From Nemertoderma westbladi (taxonomy: Eukaryota; Xenacoelomorpha; Nemertodermatida; Nemertodermatidae), in NCBI GenBank assembly GCA_032718475.1, contig JAUCBJ010007010.1:1-24674 (forward strand): DNA of 24,674 bases, read 5' to 3'. The translations under genes and the position numbers were made by a program. Positions 1-8,210 of the stretch are shown piece after piece; positions within the stretch are counted from its first letter, which is position 1, and every line of letters begins with the position of its first letter. A model generated the notes under the pieces. It was not told the DNA's origin, made no database searches, and was given only the letters and a program-made list of their open reading frames with translations.

Positions 1-894
1 TGTTATGATTTTGAGACTTTGTTATCAGTGTTATAAGATCGTTCTGAGATAACAAAATGTTTTCTGCCTTTTTATAAGAACATTAGTAGGCTAAATTATA
101 GAAAGCATAGCTATTATCAATTCAACAATACAATTCAATTCAATTCTAATCCGTTCATATCTATTCAATGCAATCTAATTGTATCTTAACCTACCGTCAT
201 ACTGCTTTTACTGTTTGTAATTTTGTATCAGTATAATTGGATGTTATTAGTTGAAGAATATCAATAATCAACCCACATTTTCCCAATATCCTTGATACAC
301 TACAGGTTAGAGAGAAAGGTTATGTACAACAATTGCGACTTTTATTATTGTGTTTGTAGTGAATCTAATGTTGTTTGACAGACACTACATGAGTCCGGTG
401 CATATCTCTTTATACCTGATCAAAGTCAGTAACTGTCGGCATATCAGTGAGCAGTATTGTGCGTTACCGGTAGCGTGCGTGATTGTAACGTGATTGGATC
501 TGATAATAAAGCATTTCCTAAAGAATGCGCCCTATGCTTGAAATTTAAGCCATATCGTTGTGCGTAGTATCAGTCATAACTCTGTTTACATAGGTAGAGC
601 GCCACGTCCTAAAAGGAACTGCTAATATTTCCCGAAAGTGAATAATATTTGTCAGAGATTATATATTAGTAATCAATCGAATAATACAGTAGGCTTGACC
701 GCAAATAAATTTAAGCCCACGAATCCAGTCTCCCGGGGTTATCGGGTCATTTGGACGCGCATGGACTGGCTTCGGCTAATGTTTTTGGTTTGTTTTTTAT
801 ATTAAATCTTGTCATCTTATAAAAGGCAGTTTATCAATAAAGACATATAAATTTCGGCAGGTTAAACTGCTGAAGGTCTACAAAAGCGCGTACA
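1..894 (-). mobile_element. LTR-like repeat, partial copy, minus orientation
   Basis: The reverse complement of 894 down to about 1 matches 2923 up to about 3750, at roughly 85-90% identity by eye with a few gaps (one of about 70 bp near 110-180). Both copies begin exactly at TGTACGCGC, so 894 is a true element edge. The other edge lies outside the window. A TATAAAG-like word is conserved in both copies (TATAAAG at 3392-3398; its complement near 409-415). No convincing coding frame is present. It is probably an LTR or a similar mobile repeat inserted just upstream of the first capsid gene. The alternative is an inverted duplication of one repeat. Confidence 0.6.
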
Positions 895-950
895 ATCGTA
901 CTGTATGTACAAAGGGTCAAATAGAGAGAGCTTAAATAATAATAATAATA
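895..950 (+). promoter_or_regulatory. Leader upstream of first capsid gene with (AAT)5 run
   Basis: Only 56 bases separate the repeat edge from the first viral ATG. They end in a run of five AAT triplets that continues directly into the ATG. No clear TATA box is visible in this short stretch, so the original promoter may have been displaced or may now lie in the inserted repeat. A promoter role is inference only. Confidence 0.25.
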
Positions 951-1820
951 ATGGGTGTAGATACATATATCACTCTACTTTCAGATAGTTCATTAAATAT
1001 ATACCCCCATAATAACCCTAGCGAGTTTACTGTTGATTTAGCCGAAGAATTATATATTGGTCCAAACGCTAAAATTGGTCTAGCTGAACTTCAATACCAA
1101 GCAACATACAGTAATATTACTTTGCAAACTCAAATCTCGCTGTCAATCGGCGTCGATGCAAAGGATGCCAAATTATACAGTTTATTTCCTGGTATGCATA
1201 GCTCTATTCAAGTCATTATTGATGATATAAATAAACTGTTTAATTCTGAAGCGAAATATAGAGATTTCGAATTCATTTTTAATACAAATAATTCTAGAAT
1301 TAAATTTAAATTTCATAAAAAGTTGAAAAAAATACAATTAAGTATACGCGGTGATTTAATACAAATTCTAGGCTTAAAACCGTTATTGGATCAGAATCAT
1401 CCGAGTATTCCGAACTGGGATATATACAGTACCACTACAGTAGATGAATTAAGCAATATAGAACAGCCGATATTAATTTTAAATTATAGCGGACCAAAAA
1501 TTTCAACAATTGGGATTTTAGATTTTCCAGCTCCCACGAATATTACACGCAATAAAGACACAATTTTCATATATACAGATATTATTAAGAGCTCATTTGT
1601 TGGTGATGCTTTAGCCCCACTTTTAAGAACCTGCCCTTTAACACAATTAAATCGAAAATATATTAATCACGAATACCAGAGCATTTGCTATTACCCATTG
1701 TTGAATAAAACACTAAAAACAATTTTAATTAGTTTACGTGACGGACAGGGGCAACCAATTAACTTCAACGGAGGTCGCACTGTTATAACACTTAAGTTAA
1801 TACGCGGCGGAGATGGATGA
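951..1820 (+). CDS. Capsid-associated protein 1 (putative penton/minor capsid type)
   Basis: A 289-aa protein rich in alternating hydrophobic residues, as in beta-sandwich capsid proteins. Its opening (a short N-terminal strand, then a Ser-rich turn followed by NIYPHNNPSEFTVDL) and its late block (VGDALAPLLRTCPL, then a C-terminal strand ending in GGRTVITLKL) match the layout of a protein family found beside F54H12.2-like capsid genes in invertebrate genomes. The next gene has the same layout, so the two are likely paralogues. I infer a penton or minor capsid role from context; no catalytic motif is present. The ATG directly follows an (AAT)5 run, and the 3' end overlaps the next gene by 8 bases. 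It is intact over its full length. Confidence 0.6.
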   Translation: MGVDTYITLLSDSSLNIYPHNNPSEFTVDLAEELYIGPNAKIGLAELQYQATYSNITLQTQISLSIGVDAKDAKLYSLFPGMHSSIQVIIDDINKLFNSEAKYRDFEFIFNTNNSRIKFKFHKKLKKIQLSIRGDLIQILGLKPLLDQNHPSIPNWDIYSTTTVDELSNIEQPILILNYSGPKISTIGILDFPAPTNITRNKDTIFIYTDIIKSSFVGDALAPLLRTCPLTQLNRKYINHEYQSICYYPLLNKTLKTILISLRDGQGQPINFNGGRTVITLKLIRGGDG

Positions 1821-2658
1821 GTTCTATGTCAGACTGCCAAGTAACTCTTGTCCAATTGATTTTCCACGCAATAGCGGCAGTAATTATCAAATTAATTTAC
1901 ATGGCGCCTTACCTATAAATCCAAAGGAAAACTGGGTGGTAGGTATAAAAAGTATATTTTATTTAGCAACATTACCGTCCATGTATAACAATGTAGAGAA
2001 TGTTATTTTATTAAAAAATGGGAAAAAAATTTTTGAGGATACACTTCCATCCGGTTTGTTCCACAGTATCAATGACATTATAGATTATTTTAACACCGGC
2101 CTGTTGAAAGATAAATTACAAATAGTTGAAAATACTCAGCAAAATAGGTTGCAATTTATTTTAGGGAAAACTGTACAAGAGTTATTCATAGGTCATCAAT
2201 TAGCCTATTATTTTGGAATTACTGAAAATAATCTCGGGGCGAATTTAAATCCAAATTTTAAAATTATTTTGAAGACGAAAAATAACATAAAGGATTATTT
2301 AATAAAGATTATCGGAAATGAAGAAAAAGCTTACCAGATGGTATTTTTATGTCCTCAACCACCCAACTCTATTCCAGAACCTAAGTCGAACATGTACGTG
2401 ACTACTAATATAATTGAAAATCAATATATTAATGATTTTGGATTAGCTTTACTTTGCCGCGTAGCGATACCTGATGACGTGAAATATGGTAGTGTAATAA
2501 ATAAAGAATTTGCCGAGGATACAATTCATTATATCCCTGTAAAAAAATCATATAAGATAACATACATTCATATTGAAATAACAGACAAAGAAGGAAAAGA
2601 TTTAAACTTTGAATACGGGACAACCTCTATTACCTTACATTTTAAAAAAATAAATTAA
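1813..2658 (+). CDS. Capsid-associated protein 2 (putative penton/minor capsid type)
   Basis: A 281-aa protein, intact. It opens with FYVRLPSNS and ends with strands of the form YGTTSITLHF. Near residues 225-245 it has a Tyr-Ile-Pro-Val-Lys block, the same late-segment pattern as the preceding gene, so the two look like diverged tandem paralogues. The family is common next to F54H12.2-like capsid genes in invertebrate Polinton-like insertions. The structural role (penton, vertex or minor capsid) is inferred from neighbours. Its ATG lies inside the end of the upstream gene (8-bp overlap), and its stop is one base from the next ATG. That leaves no room for its own promoter; expression by alternative splicing or leaky scanning seems likely. 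Confidence 0.6.
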   Translation: MDEFYVRLPSNSCPIDFPRNSGSNYQINLHGALPINPKENWVVGIKSIFYLATLPSMYNNVENVILLKNGKKIFEDTLPSGLFHSINDIIDYFNTGLLKDKLQIVENTQQNRLQFILGKTVQELFIGHQLAYYFGITENNLGANLNPNFKIILKTKNNIKDYLIKIIGNEEKAYQMVFLCPQPPNSIPEPKSNMYVTTNIIENQYINDFGLALLCRVAIPDDVKYGSVINKEFAEDTIHYIPVKKSYKITYIHIEITDKEGKDLNFEYGTTSITLHFKKIN

Positions 2659-2659
2659 A

Positions 2660-2922
2660 ATGGATTCCGAATTATTTCAAAGATACAGTAAACCGCAATA
2701 TGGTGGTGCAGACAATAATCTTGCTGTTTTTAAAGGCGGTAGAAGTACGAGAGGCTCGACGCAAGTTCCTGTTTTTCGAGGTGGTTCATATATTGACCCT
2801 TACGGTCAACAAATTGGTGCATTTGGTCCAAACTTAAAACAAAGTCGATTTCAACGTTATCCTAGAGGTATGATGGGAACAAATCAACACGGGGAAGGTA
2901 TATTTACAGACGCTTTATCTAC
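2660..2922 (+). pseudogene. Small Gly-rich core/precursor protein, N-terminal half
   Basis: The N-terminal part (about 88 residues) of a small virion protein. It has two repeats of the form VF(K/R)GG (residues 23-27 and 38-42) and a later HGEG stretch. Such Gly-Gly sites after a hydrophobic residue resemble adenain-type processing sites, which fits the protease gene downstream. The reading frame runs on into the inserted repeat to a stop at 2945-2947, giving a 95-aa product whose last residues are repeat-derived. The native sequence ends at the target duplication (TCTAC, 2918-2922). The basic C-terminal half resumes at 4154. By context it is a core/DNA-associated or membrane-lytic precursor comparable to adenovirus pX/pVI; that function is inference. 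Confidence 0.55.
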
Positions 2923-4158
2923 TGTACGCGCTTTTGTAGACCTTTAGCAGTTTAACCTGCCAAAATTTATATGTCTTTAATTGTTAAATTGACTTTAGAA
3001 GATGACGAAGGTTTAACACAAAATAAACAAAACATTAGTCGAAGCCAGTCTATGCGCGTTCATTCACCCGATGGTTACACCCGGGAGACTGGATTCGTAT
3101 GCTTAGATTTATTGCAGTGAAGCCTACTGTATTATTCGATTGATCACTAATATATAATCTCTGACAAATATTATTCACTTTCGGGAAATATTAGCAGTTC
3201 TTTTTGGATGTGGCGCTCTACCTATGTAAACAGAGCTATGACTTATACTAAACACAACAATATGGCTTAGAATTCACGTATGAGACGCATTCTTTAGGAA
3301 ATGCTTAGTTATCAGCCACAATCATACACACTACCGGTAACGCACAATACTGCTCACTGGTATGCCGACAGTTACTGACTTTGATCAGGTATAAAGAGGA
3401 ATGCACTGGACTCATGTAGTATCTATTAAACAGCATTAGATTCACTACAAACTCAATAATATATGTCGCAATTGTTGTATGTAACCTTTCTCTCTAACCT
3501 GTAGTGTATCAAGAAGATTGGGAAATTTGGGTTATTTACCGATATTCTCCAAATAATCTCATTCCAACACCGATACAAATAATGACAAACAGTAAAAGCA
3601 GTAAGACGGTAGGTTAAGATATGATATGTATGAATGAGTCAGGATAACAGTTATACGTTCTATAATCTAAGCCTACTAATGTTCCTTCTAAAGTCTGAAA
3701 CATTGCGTCATTCCAAAAGCCGATGTTCAGGCAGTAGGAACGACATAACACTCATACTGACTCGCCCAGCCTCGATCTGGAGAGTATCTCTTCAGGGAAA
3801 ACGAAAATCGCCTGGATTGGCTGTTAGACCGAAACAAAGAAACTAGGTGTCCAATGAGAGCTCCTTCCACGTCAGCAACCAGCTGGGAGATGTCGTAATC
3901 GGAATTCTTCCCAAGGCATGGTGATAGAGAAATGCCGTATTGCGGGTTTTTGTACCTTGCTATGTCGGCCAAAGCACACATCAAGAAGGATCACTTTTAT
4001 GTCCGTTAAAAACACCTATACGGTACTTTGCGGGCCAGGGAACTAATTATATCTGTAAACGCTTTTACAGCAGGTTTTAGAGTATTTGAGCGCACGGGGG
4101 GAAAACTGGATTGCGGAGCGAAGGACCAGTTACATCCCACAGAAGCTTTTACATCTAC
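2918..4158. repeat. Target-site duplication TCTAC flanking the insertion
   Basis: TCTAC at 2918-2922 and again at 4154-4158, immediately outside the TG and CA ends of the inserted repeat. Read as 6 bp it is ATCTAC (2917-2922 and 4153-4158). The two gene halves on either side make sense as one small virion protein, which supports insertion over rearrangement. Confidence 0.6.
2923..4153 (+). mobile_element. LTR-like (solo LTR?) insertion, 1231 bp, with 5-bp target duplication
   Basis: Starts TGTACGCG and ends CTTTTACA, giving imperfect TGTA...TACA ends with the LTR hallmark TG...CA. It is flanked by TCTAC (2918-2922 and 4154-4158), a 5-bp direct repeat; a 6-bp reading, ATCTAC, is possible if the last base is assigned differently. 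It splits the small core protein gene: the N-terminal half is before it and the Lys-rich C-terminal half after it. The first ~830 bp are repeated in inverted orientation at 1-894. The rest (about 3750-4153) has no second copy here. No protein-coding gene within it is convincing; the short open frames at 3634-3846 and 3727-3984 look incidental. Confidence 0.65.
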
Positions 4159-4467
4159 ATTGAAAAAATTTGTAAACCATTAGCAAAAAAAGTTTTACAA
4201 AAAGCTTTACCATTTACCACAAAATTTATGAGACAACACGTAATACCAAAAGGTAAGCGGGTCTTACATCAACAGGCTAATACGGTTATTAATAAAGCAT
4301 TAAATAAAATGAAACCCTCAACACGCTCGGTTGTAGAAAAAGTTTATAGAGATTTAAAGCGTCCGACTAGACAACCAATGTCTATGAACATACACCATCG
4401 TTGTAGTAAAAATAGAAAAATAAAAAAAGGTAAACTGAAAAAACACTGCGAAAAAAGTATTTTTTAA
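4154..4467 (+). pseudogene. Small core/precursor protein, basic C-terminal half
   Basis: The open frame here is extremely Lys/Arg-rich (AKKVLQKALPF, then KRVLHQQ, and a KKGKLKKH tail), as expected for a DNA-condensing or core-type virion peptide. The frame continues upstream to about 4111 through inserted-repeat DNA without an ATG. It therefore reads as the detached C-terminal half of the gene that starts at 2660, not as a gene with its own start. Its frame also differs by one base from that of the first half, next to a run of six A (4163-4168), so a small indel accompanies the insertion. It ends two bases before the major capsid ATG. Confidence 0.55.
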
Positions 4468-4469
4468 TA

Positions 4470-5303
4470 ATGTCAATTATTAAGGAATTAGATTTATTTT
4501 CTACACAGCCAATACAGACTGAATTTAAAGCAAAGCATTATGAAACAATTTACCCAGTATCTAATCTCCGAGGCGAATCTAGGGAGGTCACATTTGTTGT
4601 ACCAAGATCCAATGAATTCTATACGAAACTGCAAGATGCGTTATTAATTACAAAATGTACAGTACGCTGGGACAGACGACTTGAAAACTCTCATATTTAT
4701 ATGCTGAATTACGCCGCTGAAACTATGTGGAGTGATATTAAAATAGACCTTAATGAGAAACAGGTTGAAAATAGCAATAACCATTATTTCTACAAGTCGT
4801 ACTTATCCAATTTGTTATTCACAACCTACGAGTCTAAAAATGGACTACTGGGGGCGGGCGGCTTTCATCAGCCCCTATCTGATCACGGAAATGAAATTAA
4901 TGCTGGCGCGCATCCTATTGGCGAAGCCTTTAGTAAACAAATGCAATTTGTAAGCGGATTGACTATTGATTTTGATACTGAAAATAAAATAATACAACCT
5001 GGGTATGATTTAAGAATGCATTATAGAAAAGCATCAAATTCGTATATTTTTAAAATCACTCCAAACGCAAATGCAGTAACAAATCTTCGGCTAGAATTAG
5101 ATGAAGTAAAGATCCTAATCCCTAGAATGGAGGTTAATCCTGTAATAGAAAGCAGTCACCTAAAAGGTTTAGAGAGTTACGATATTGAATATCAATTTCA
5201 AAAGAAAGATGTGACAACATTTACTATTCCCCTCAAACCACAAATTACACCCAAACAAACATATTTGATGGTAAAAAACCCAAATTGGTTATTATTGGAT
5301 TGA
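4470..5303 (+). pseudogene. Major capsid protein, F54H12.2-like, N-terminal two thirds
   Basis: The 277 residues open with an acidic DLFS motif followed by TQPIQTEF, and then a segment ending in a capsid-type strand (VTFVVPRSNEFYTKLQDALL). This is the recognisable N-terminus of the F54H12.2-like family, which sits next to the integrase F54H12.3 in the C. elegans Maverick and which I take to be the double-jelly-roll major capsid protein. The ATG is two bases after the upstream gene's stop. Homology stops making sense near 5265-5285 and continues one frame over. The last dozen residues here are out-of-frame tail. The frame change coincides with A_AAA_AAC at 5273-5279. The function assignment is knowledge plus context. 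Confidence 0.75.
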
Positions 5304-5728
5304 TAACAAATAACTCATATTCGGGGGAATTAATTAGTAATCCCTTGAAATTTGAACATTTTAACCTTAGACGCGCGGAACTGATTGTAGACGGTCTTCC
5401 AGTAGGTGGTGTAATATACGAGCCTAATTTTACAGACGGGACCTATATTTTTGAGTATACACAATTAATGAAGAACATTAATACATATATTAACGGTTAT
5501 GGGGGTAATAATATAGACCATGAAACTTACTTAGGTAATTGCCCCCTCCTATCTTGGGACCTAACAGCAGACGGCTATGTTAGGGATCCCCAACCATCAA
5601 TATATACTAACGGACAATTAAAATTAAGATTTGCCGAACCGTTGGTTGAGACCATAAATGTAATCGTTTTTAATATTTATGATCAATCATTAAGTTTAAA
5701 TAGCAGGAAAGAAATACATATCGATTAA
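5270..5728 (+). pseudogene. Major capsid protein, F54H12.2-like, C-terminal third
   Basis: The frame is open upstream of 5285 but has no ATG of its own. It carries the conserved C-terminal half of the same family: VIIGLITNN, then FEHFNLRRAELIVDG, then a Gly-rich segment with a CPLLSWDLT block, and a final strand region (RFAEPLVETINVIVFNIYD). Together with the upstream piece it gives a total near 420 residues, the usual size for the family. Either the gene has lost one base, the assembly has, or the two frames are joined by -1 ribosomal slippage. It ends two bases before the protease ATG. Confidence 0.75.
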
Positions 5729-5730
5729 GT

Positions 5731-6189
5731 ATGTTATCTACAGAGGACCTTGATATGTTTCCAGTGGGTGGTCACTATTTGGGAGCGTTTCCGGCTAATA
5801 AATTACCTAAATTAGATAATAATAATAATAATCGGAGAGACTATGGGTTAATAGTAAATACCGATAAAGAGCATCTTCCCGGGGCTCATTGGATTGCCAT
5901 ATATATACGAGATAATGACGCTGAATTATTTAATTCGTTTGGACCAAAATATCCAAACAGATGTATCGAAAAATGGCTTGAAAAAAATTCCGCAAGATGG
6001 CGTACTACCCGCAAACAATTTCAAGACCCGAGAAGGACCACATGCGGCCTTTACTGTCTTTATTATTTAGTAAATCGGATTCACACAAACCATCCAATGA
6101 GAGCGTTTACAAATAATGTGGAAATAAATGAAATAATCTTATATAAATGGCTTGTTAATTATTATAAAATAAACCAACAAGCGTTGTAA
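5731..6189 (+). CDS. Adenain-like cysteine protease (C5/Ulp1 fold)
   Basis: An intact 152-aa maturation protease of the Polinton/adenovirus type. It would cleave capsid and core precursors during virion maturation. Visible motifs: His53-Trp in GAHWIAIYI, then LFNSFG where the catalytic acid normally sits, Gln98 of the oxyanion hole seven residues before Cys105, and CGLYCLYYL around the nucleophile. The Gln-to-Cys spacing of seven equals that of adenovirus protease (Q115/C122). The acid position holds Asn68, not Asp or Glu. A run of five Asn (30-34) is encoded by an AAT microsatellite. The ATG follows the capsid stop by two bases. Family assignment is strong; activity is uncertain because of the Asn. 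Confidence 0.88.
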   Translation: MLSTEDLDMFPVGGHYLGAFPANKLPKLDNNNNNRRDYGLIVNTDKEHLPGAHWIAIYIRDNDAELFNSFGPKYPNRCIEKWLEKNSARWRTTRKQFQDPRRTTCGLYCLYYLVNRIHTNHPMRAFTNNVEINEIILYKWLVNYYKINQQAL

Positions 6190-6220
6190 TTAATCATTTA
6201 ACTTTTGTTTATCAGATAAA

Positions 6221-6871
6221 ATGGATAATATTATTTTTGTTGATTTTCAATACTATACGATAGACAATAAGGAGTATCCAATAGTATTTAAAGAATTTGC
6301 TATATTCGATTCTAATTACACCAAAATAAAGACATACCAAATAAAGACATTTTTAATTAAAGGGCCGCCTAATATTAAATTATCCCCACTAGATGAAGCC
6401 CACGTAAACAATTTACGGGATATGACTTCTCATTTGCCCTGGGACTACGGTGACATTTCCCAAGATTCCTTTAAAAAATATATGAAGAGACATTTAAAAT
6501 ATAAAAAAAATATTCATGTATTTGGGTTGATGAAGCAGGCAATATTAAATACCCAACTTGATGTACCCGCTCCAATTTCGATGGAGAAATTGGGAATATA
6601 TCACCCATATTACGATTATTTAGCCCCTTGCCGCTTCCACAATCAATTCACTACAGTAGAAAATAAATGTGAATTCCACTTAAACACAAGGGATAACTGT
6701 CTGCGCTACTGCTCAGCAAAACGCGTCGGCGGGTATGTGATGATAAGATTTTTTATGAGAAACCGATTAACGGCAACTGTTGATGATGATAAACAGAAAG
6801 AAATAACTGCTGTGGAAGATGTACCTCATACAGTAGGTTTAACTGAGGTGGAAGATGTACTCTTACAGTAG
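6221..6871 (+). CDS. 216-aa protein with CxxH/CxxH/CxxxC cluster, possibly exonuclease-like
   Basis: The N-terminus has a short strand with Asp8 (IIFVDFQYY) followed by a second strand carrying KEFAIFD, resembling the opening of DEDD/RNase H-fold nucleases. The C-terminal half has Cys137-x2-His140, Cys150-x2-His153 and Cys160-x3-Cys164, a likely metal-binding cluster ahead of a hydrophobic helix. A similar plan occurs in a widespread, poorly characterised family encoded in mobile elements of cnidarians and arthropods. The canonical Asp-x-Glu is Asp-x-Gln here, so activity is doubtful. The last 20 residues are encoded by a 36-bp tandem duplication that creates the stop. It lies 31 bases after the protease; polyadenylation signals follow at 6925. 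Confidence 0.45.
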   Translation: MDNIIFVDFQYYTIDNKEYPIVFKEFAIFDSNYTKIKTYQIKTFLIKGPPNIKLSPLDEAHVNNLRDMTSHLPWDYGDISQDSFKKYMKRHLKYKKNIHVFGLMKQAILNTQLDVPAPISMEKLGIYHPYYDYLAPCRFHNQFTTVENKCEFHLNTRDNCLRYCSAKRVGGYVMIRFFMRNRLTATVDDDKQKEITAVEDVPHTVGLTEVEDVLLQ

Positions 6872-6881
6872 GTTTACTCTA
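6812..6881 (+). repeat. 36-bp tandem duplication across the stop codon of the 216-aa gene
   Basis: The unit beginning GTGGAAGATGTAC at 6812 recurs at 6848. The second copy differs by small changes after GATGTAC, which bring the TAG at 6869-6871 into frame. The original C-terminus was therefore probably altered. Confidence 0.7.
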
Positions 6882-6924
6882 AGCTTGTAGTAATGTGATG
6901 GGATAATATATTTGTTTTAATGTC

Positions 6925-6940
6925 AATAAAAAATAATAAA
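6925..6940 (+). terminator. Polyadenylation signals for the plus-strand late block
   Basis: AATAAA at 6925-6930 and again at 6935-6940, about 55 bases after the last plus-strand viral stop. These fit the 3' end of a shared transcript for the structural block. No other AATAAA was noted between the closely spaced structural genes. Confidence 0.45.
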
Positions 6941-7146
6941 AACATTAAAATCTTTTTTTATATCGCTGGCTGTTTACACTCACAAACACGCCACACTGTT
7001 GTATCAGAGTTTAACTACCAGTAGCTAGTTGACTTTACACATACAGACATATAGAATGGCTGGCGCCCTTCTAGACTGACGGAAACCACAAGGCTTTAGC
7101 ACAAGGCTTACTAAATAATAAAATTAAATTAACTTAACTTAACTCA

Positions 7147-7253
7147 ACATGGTGGGTTTGTGAATGCTTGCATTAGAGAGGCCCCTCCTAACAATAACTC
7201 GACATGCAGGGTGGTTAGTGAATGCGGTATTAGAGGAGGCCCTCCTAACAATA
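7147..7253. repeat. Imperfect tandem duplication, unit about 50 bp
   Basis: Copy one at 7147-7196 and copy two at 7202-7253. Both contain GTGAATGC and end in CCTCCTAACAATA, with several substitutions and short gaps in between. Confidence 0.65.
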
Positions 7254-7746
7254 GGCCTACTGGTACCGGCACTGTAGCACTCTTGTGTAACTGTATACTT
7301 CATGTACTTGGATAGAGCAAGGGGCTGCTGGTTTCTTCGATTTAAGGATTAGGCTATTACACTTGAATGCTTCCAATTTTCTGTTTACAACTTTAATTGG
7401 TCTAATCTACATTACTGCAGGGGGGTATCGGTACCGGTACTGCTGTTGCATAGGTAAGCCTATACGGCTATAGTTAACTTTATGCGGCCCCCTTTTTCGA
7501 ATGTTGACCTTTAGAACTCTCACTAGGCGCACCTTCATTCAGTTAGGCATATAGGCCTAATCACTACTCCTCAACTGAAAGCGACCTACCGCATTGATAC
7601 AATAGGTGTGGCTAGCAATATATATAAAATTCACCGCACCCAAGTTCATTCATTCATTCGCTTCATGTTGTAGGCTTTTATAAAACATAGTTAGTTTAAT
7701 TTATGTGTCCGCTTTTTTTAATTAGATATAAAATATTATAAAATAT

Positions 7747-7773
7747 GCAATACAATACAATACAATACAATAC
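7747..7773. repeat. (AATAC)n microsatellite
   Basis: Five consecutive AATAC units, in an otherwise non-repetitive A/T-rich stretch. Confidence 0.8.
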
Positions 7774-7856
7774 AAAAACCTACTGATACCGGTAACACAC
7801 ACATTAGCCCTCTACGTAACAGACGTGACTAGGCCTAATTATATAGACCTATGAGT

Positions 7857-8210
7857 CTACTGACGTATTCTCGGATCGCTGGGAAGTAGTAGAGTTGGTA
7901 TTGGAACTGGAGCTGCCACTATATCTTCAGGGTCATCCCAGTTTTCTCCCCTACTATAATTATCTAGACTTATCTGGTGCGCTTCTCCGGGTTGAACTCT
8001 AACGTTTAAATTGAAGTTTTTTTTGGTCGTCAATGTGGTTTGCTGATCTTGGGTGCTGCTGGTTTTATTTTTAACCATTATTGTTATTTCTCCGTTGTTT
8101 TTTTTTAAATGTAATTCAGTTACATTTAAGGATGTAAAGTAAAGGTCGTCTCCATCAACATCAAATTTTAATAAACAGTCGCCACTATTTGCATTGAAAG
8201 AAAATGCCAT
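7857..8210 (-). CDS. Hypothetical 117-aa protein, virus-associated
   Basis: I do not recognise this protein. The first 80 residues alternate polar and hydrophobic residues (CLLKFDVDGDDLYF, then LNVTELHLKK, then ITIMVKN), suggesting a small beta-sandwich. The last 30 are Pro-rich and acidic. The start is ATG, in a CCAACC/ACATCC-repeat leader. It is in the same orientation as the polymerase block and would follow the TBP-like gene directly if the LINE were absent, so it may be the last gene of the minus-strand viral block. A host or LINE-associated origin is not excluded. The frame is intact, and base composition is close to the viral genes. Confidence 0.45.
   Translation of the reverse strand: MAFSFNANSGDCLLKFDVDGDDLYFTSLNVTELHLKKNNGEITIMVKNKTSSTQDQQTTLTTKKNFNLNVRVQPGEAHQISLDNYSRGENWDDPEDIVAAPVPIPTLLLPSDPRIRQ

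Larger units (their letters stand above)
6941..7856. other. Noncoding stretch with short repeats
   Basis: No gene is supported. Contents: repeated AGGCCTA-type words (near 7252, 7553 and 7831), an imperfect duplication at 7147-7253, and an (AATAC)5 microsatellite at 7747-7773. It separates the plus-strand structural genes from the minus-strand 117-aa gene. It is richer in G+C than the flanking viral genes and may be host or inserted DNA. Confidence 0.5.

Noticed and set aside
1-3753. The inverted arms as the terminal inverted repeats of the virus
   Set aside because: The inner edge (TGTA) of one arm falls inside a viral gene with a target duplication on both sides of a 1.2-kb unit, so the arms are foreign insertions rather than viral ends.
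3634-3984. Open frames within the inserted repeat as genes
   Set aside because: They are short, overlap on opposite strands, and show no recognisable motif.
7147-7253. CRISPR-like repeat
   Set aside because: Only two imperfect copies, no spacers, eukaryotic context.
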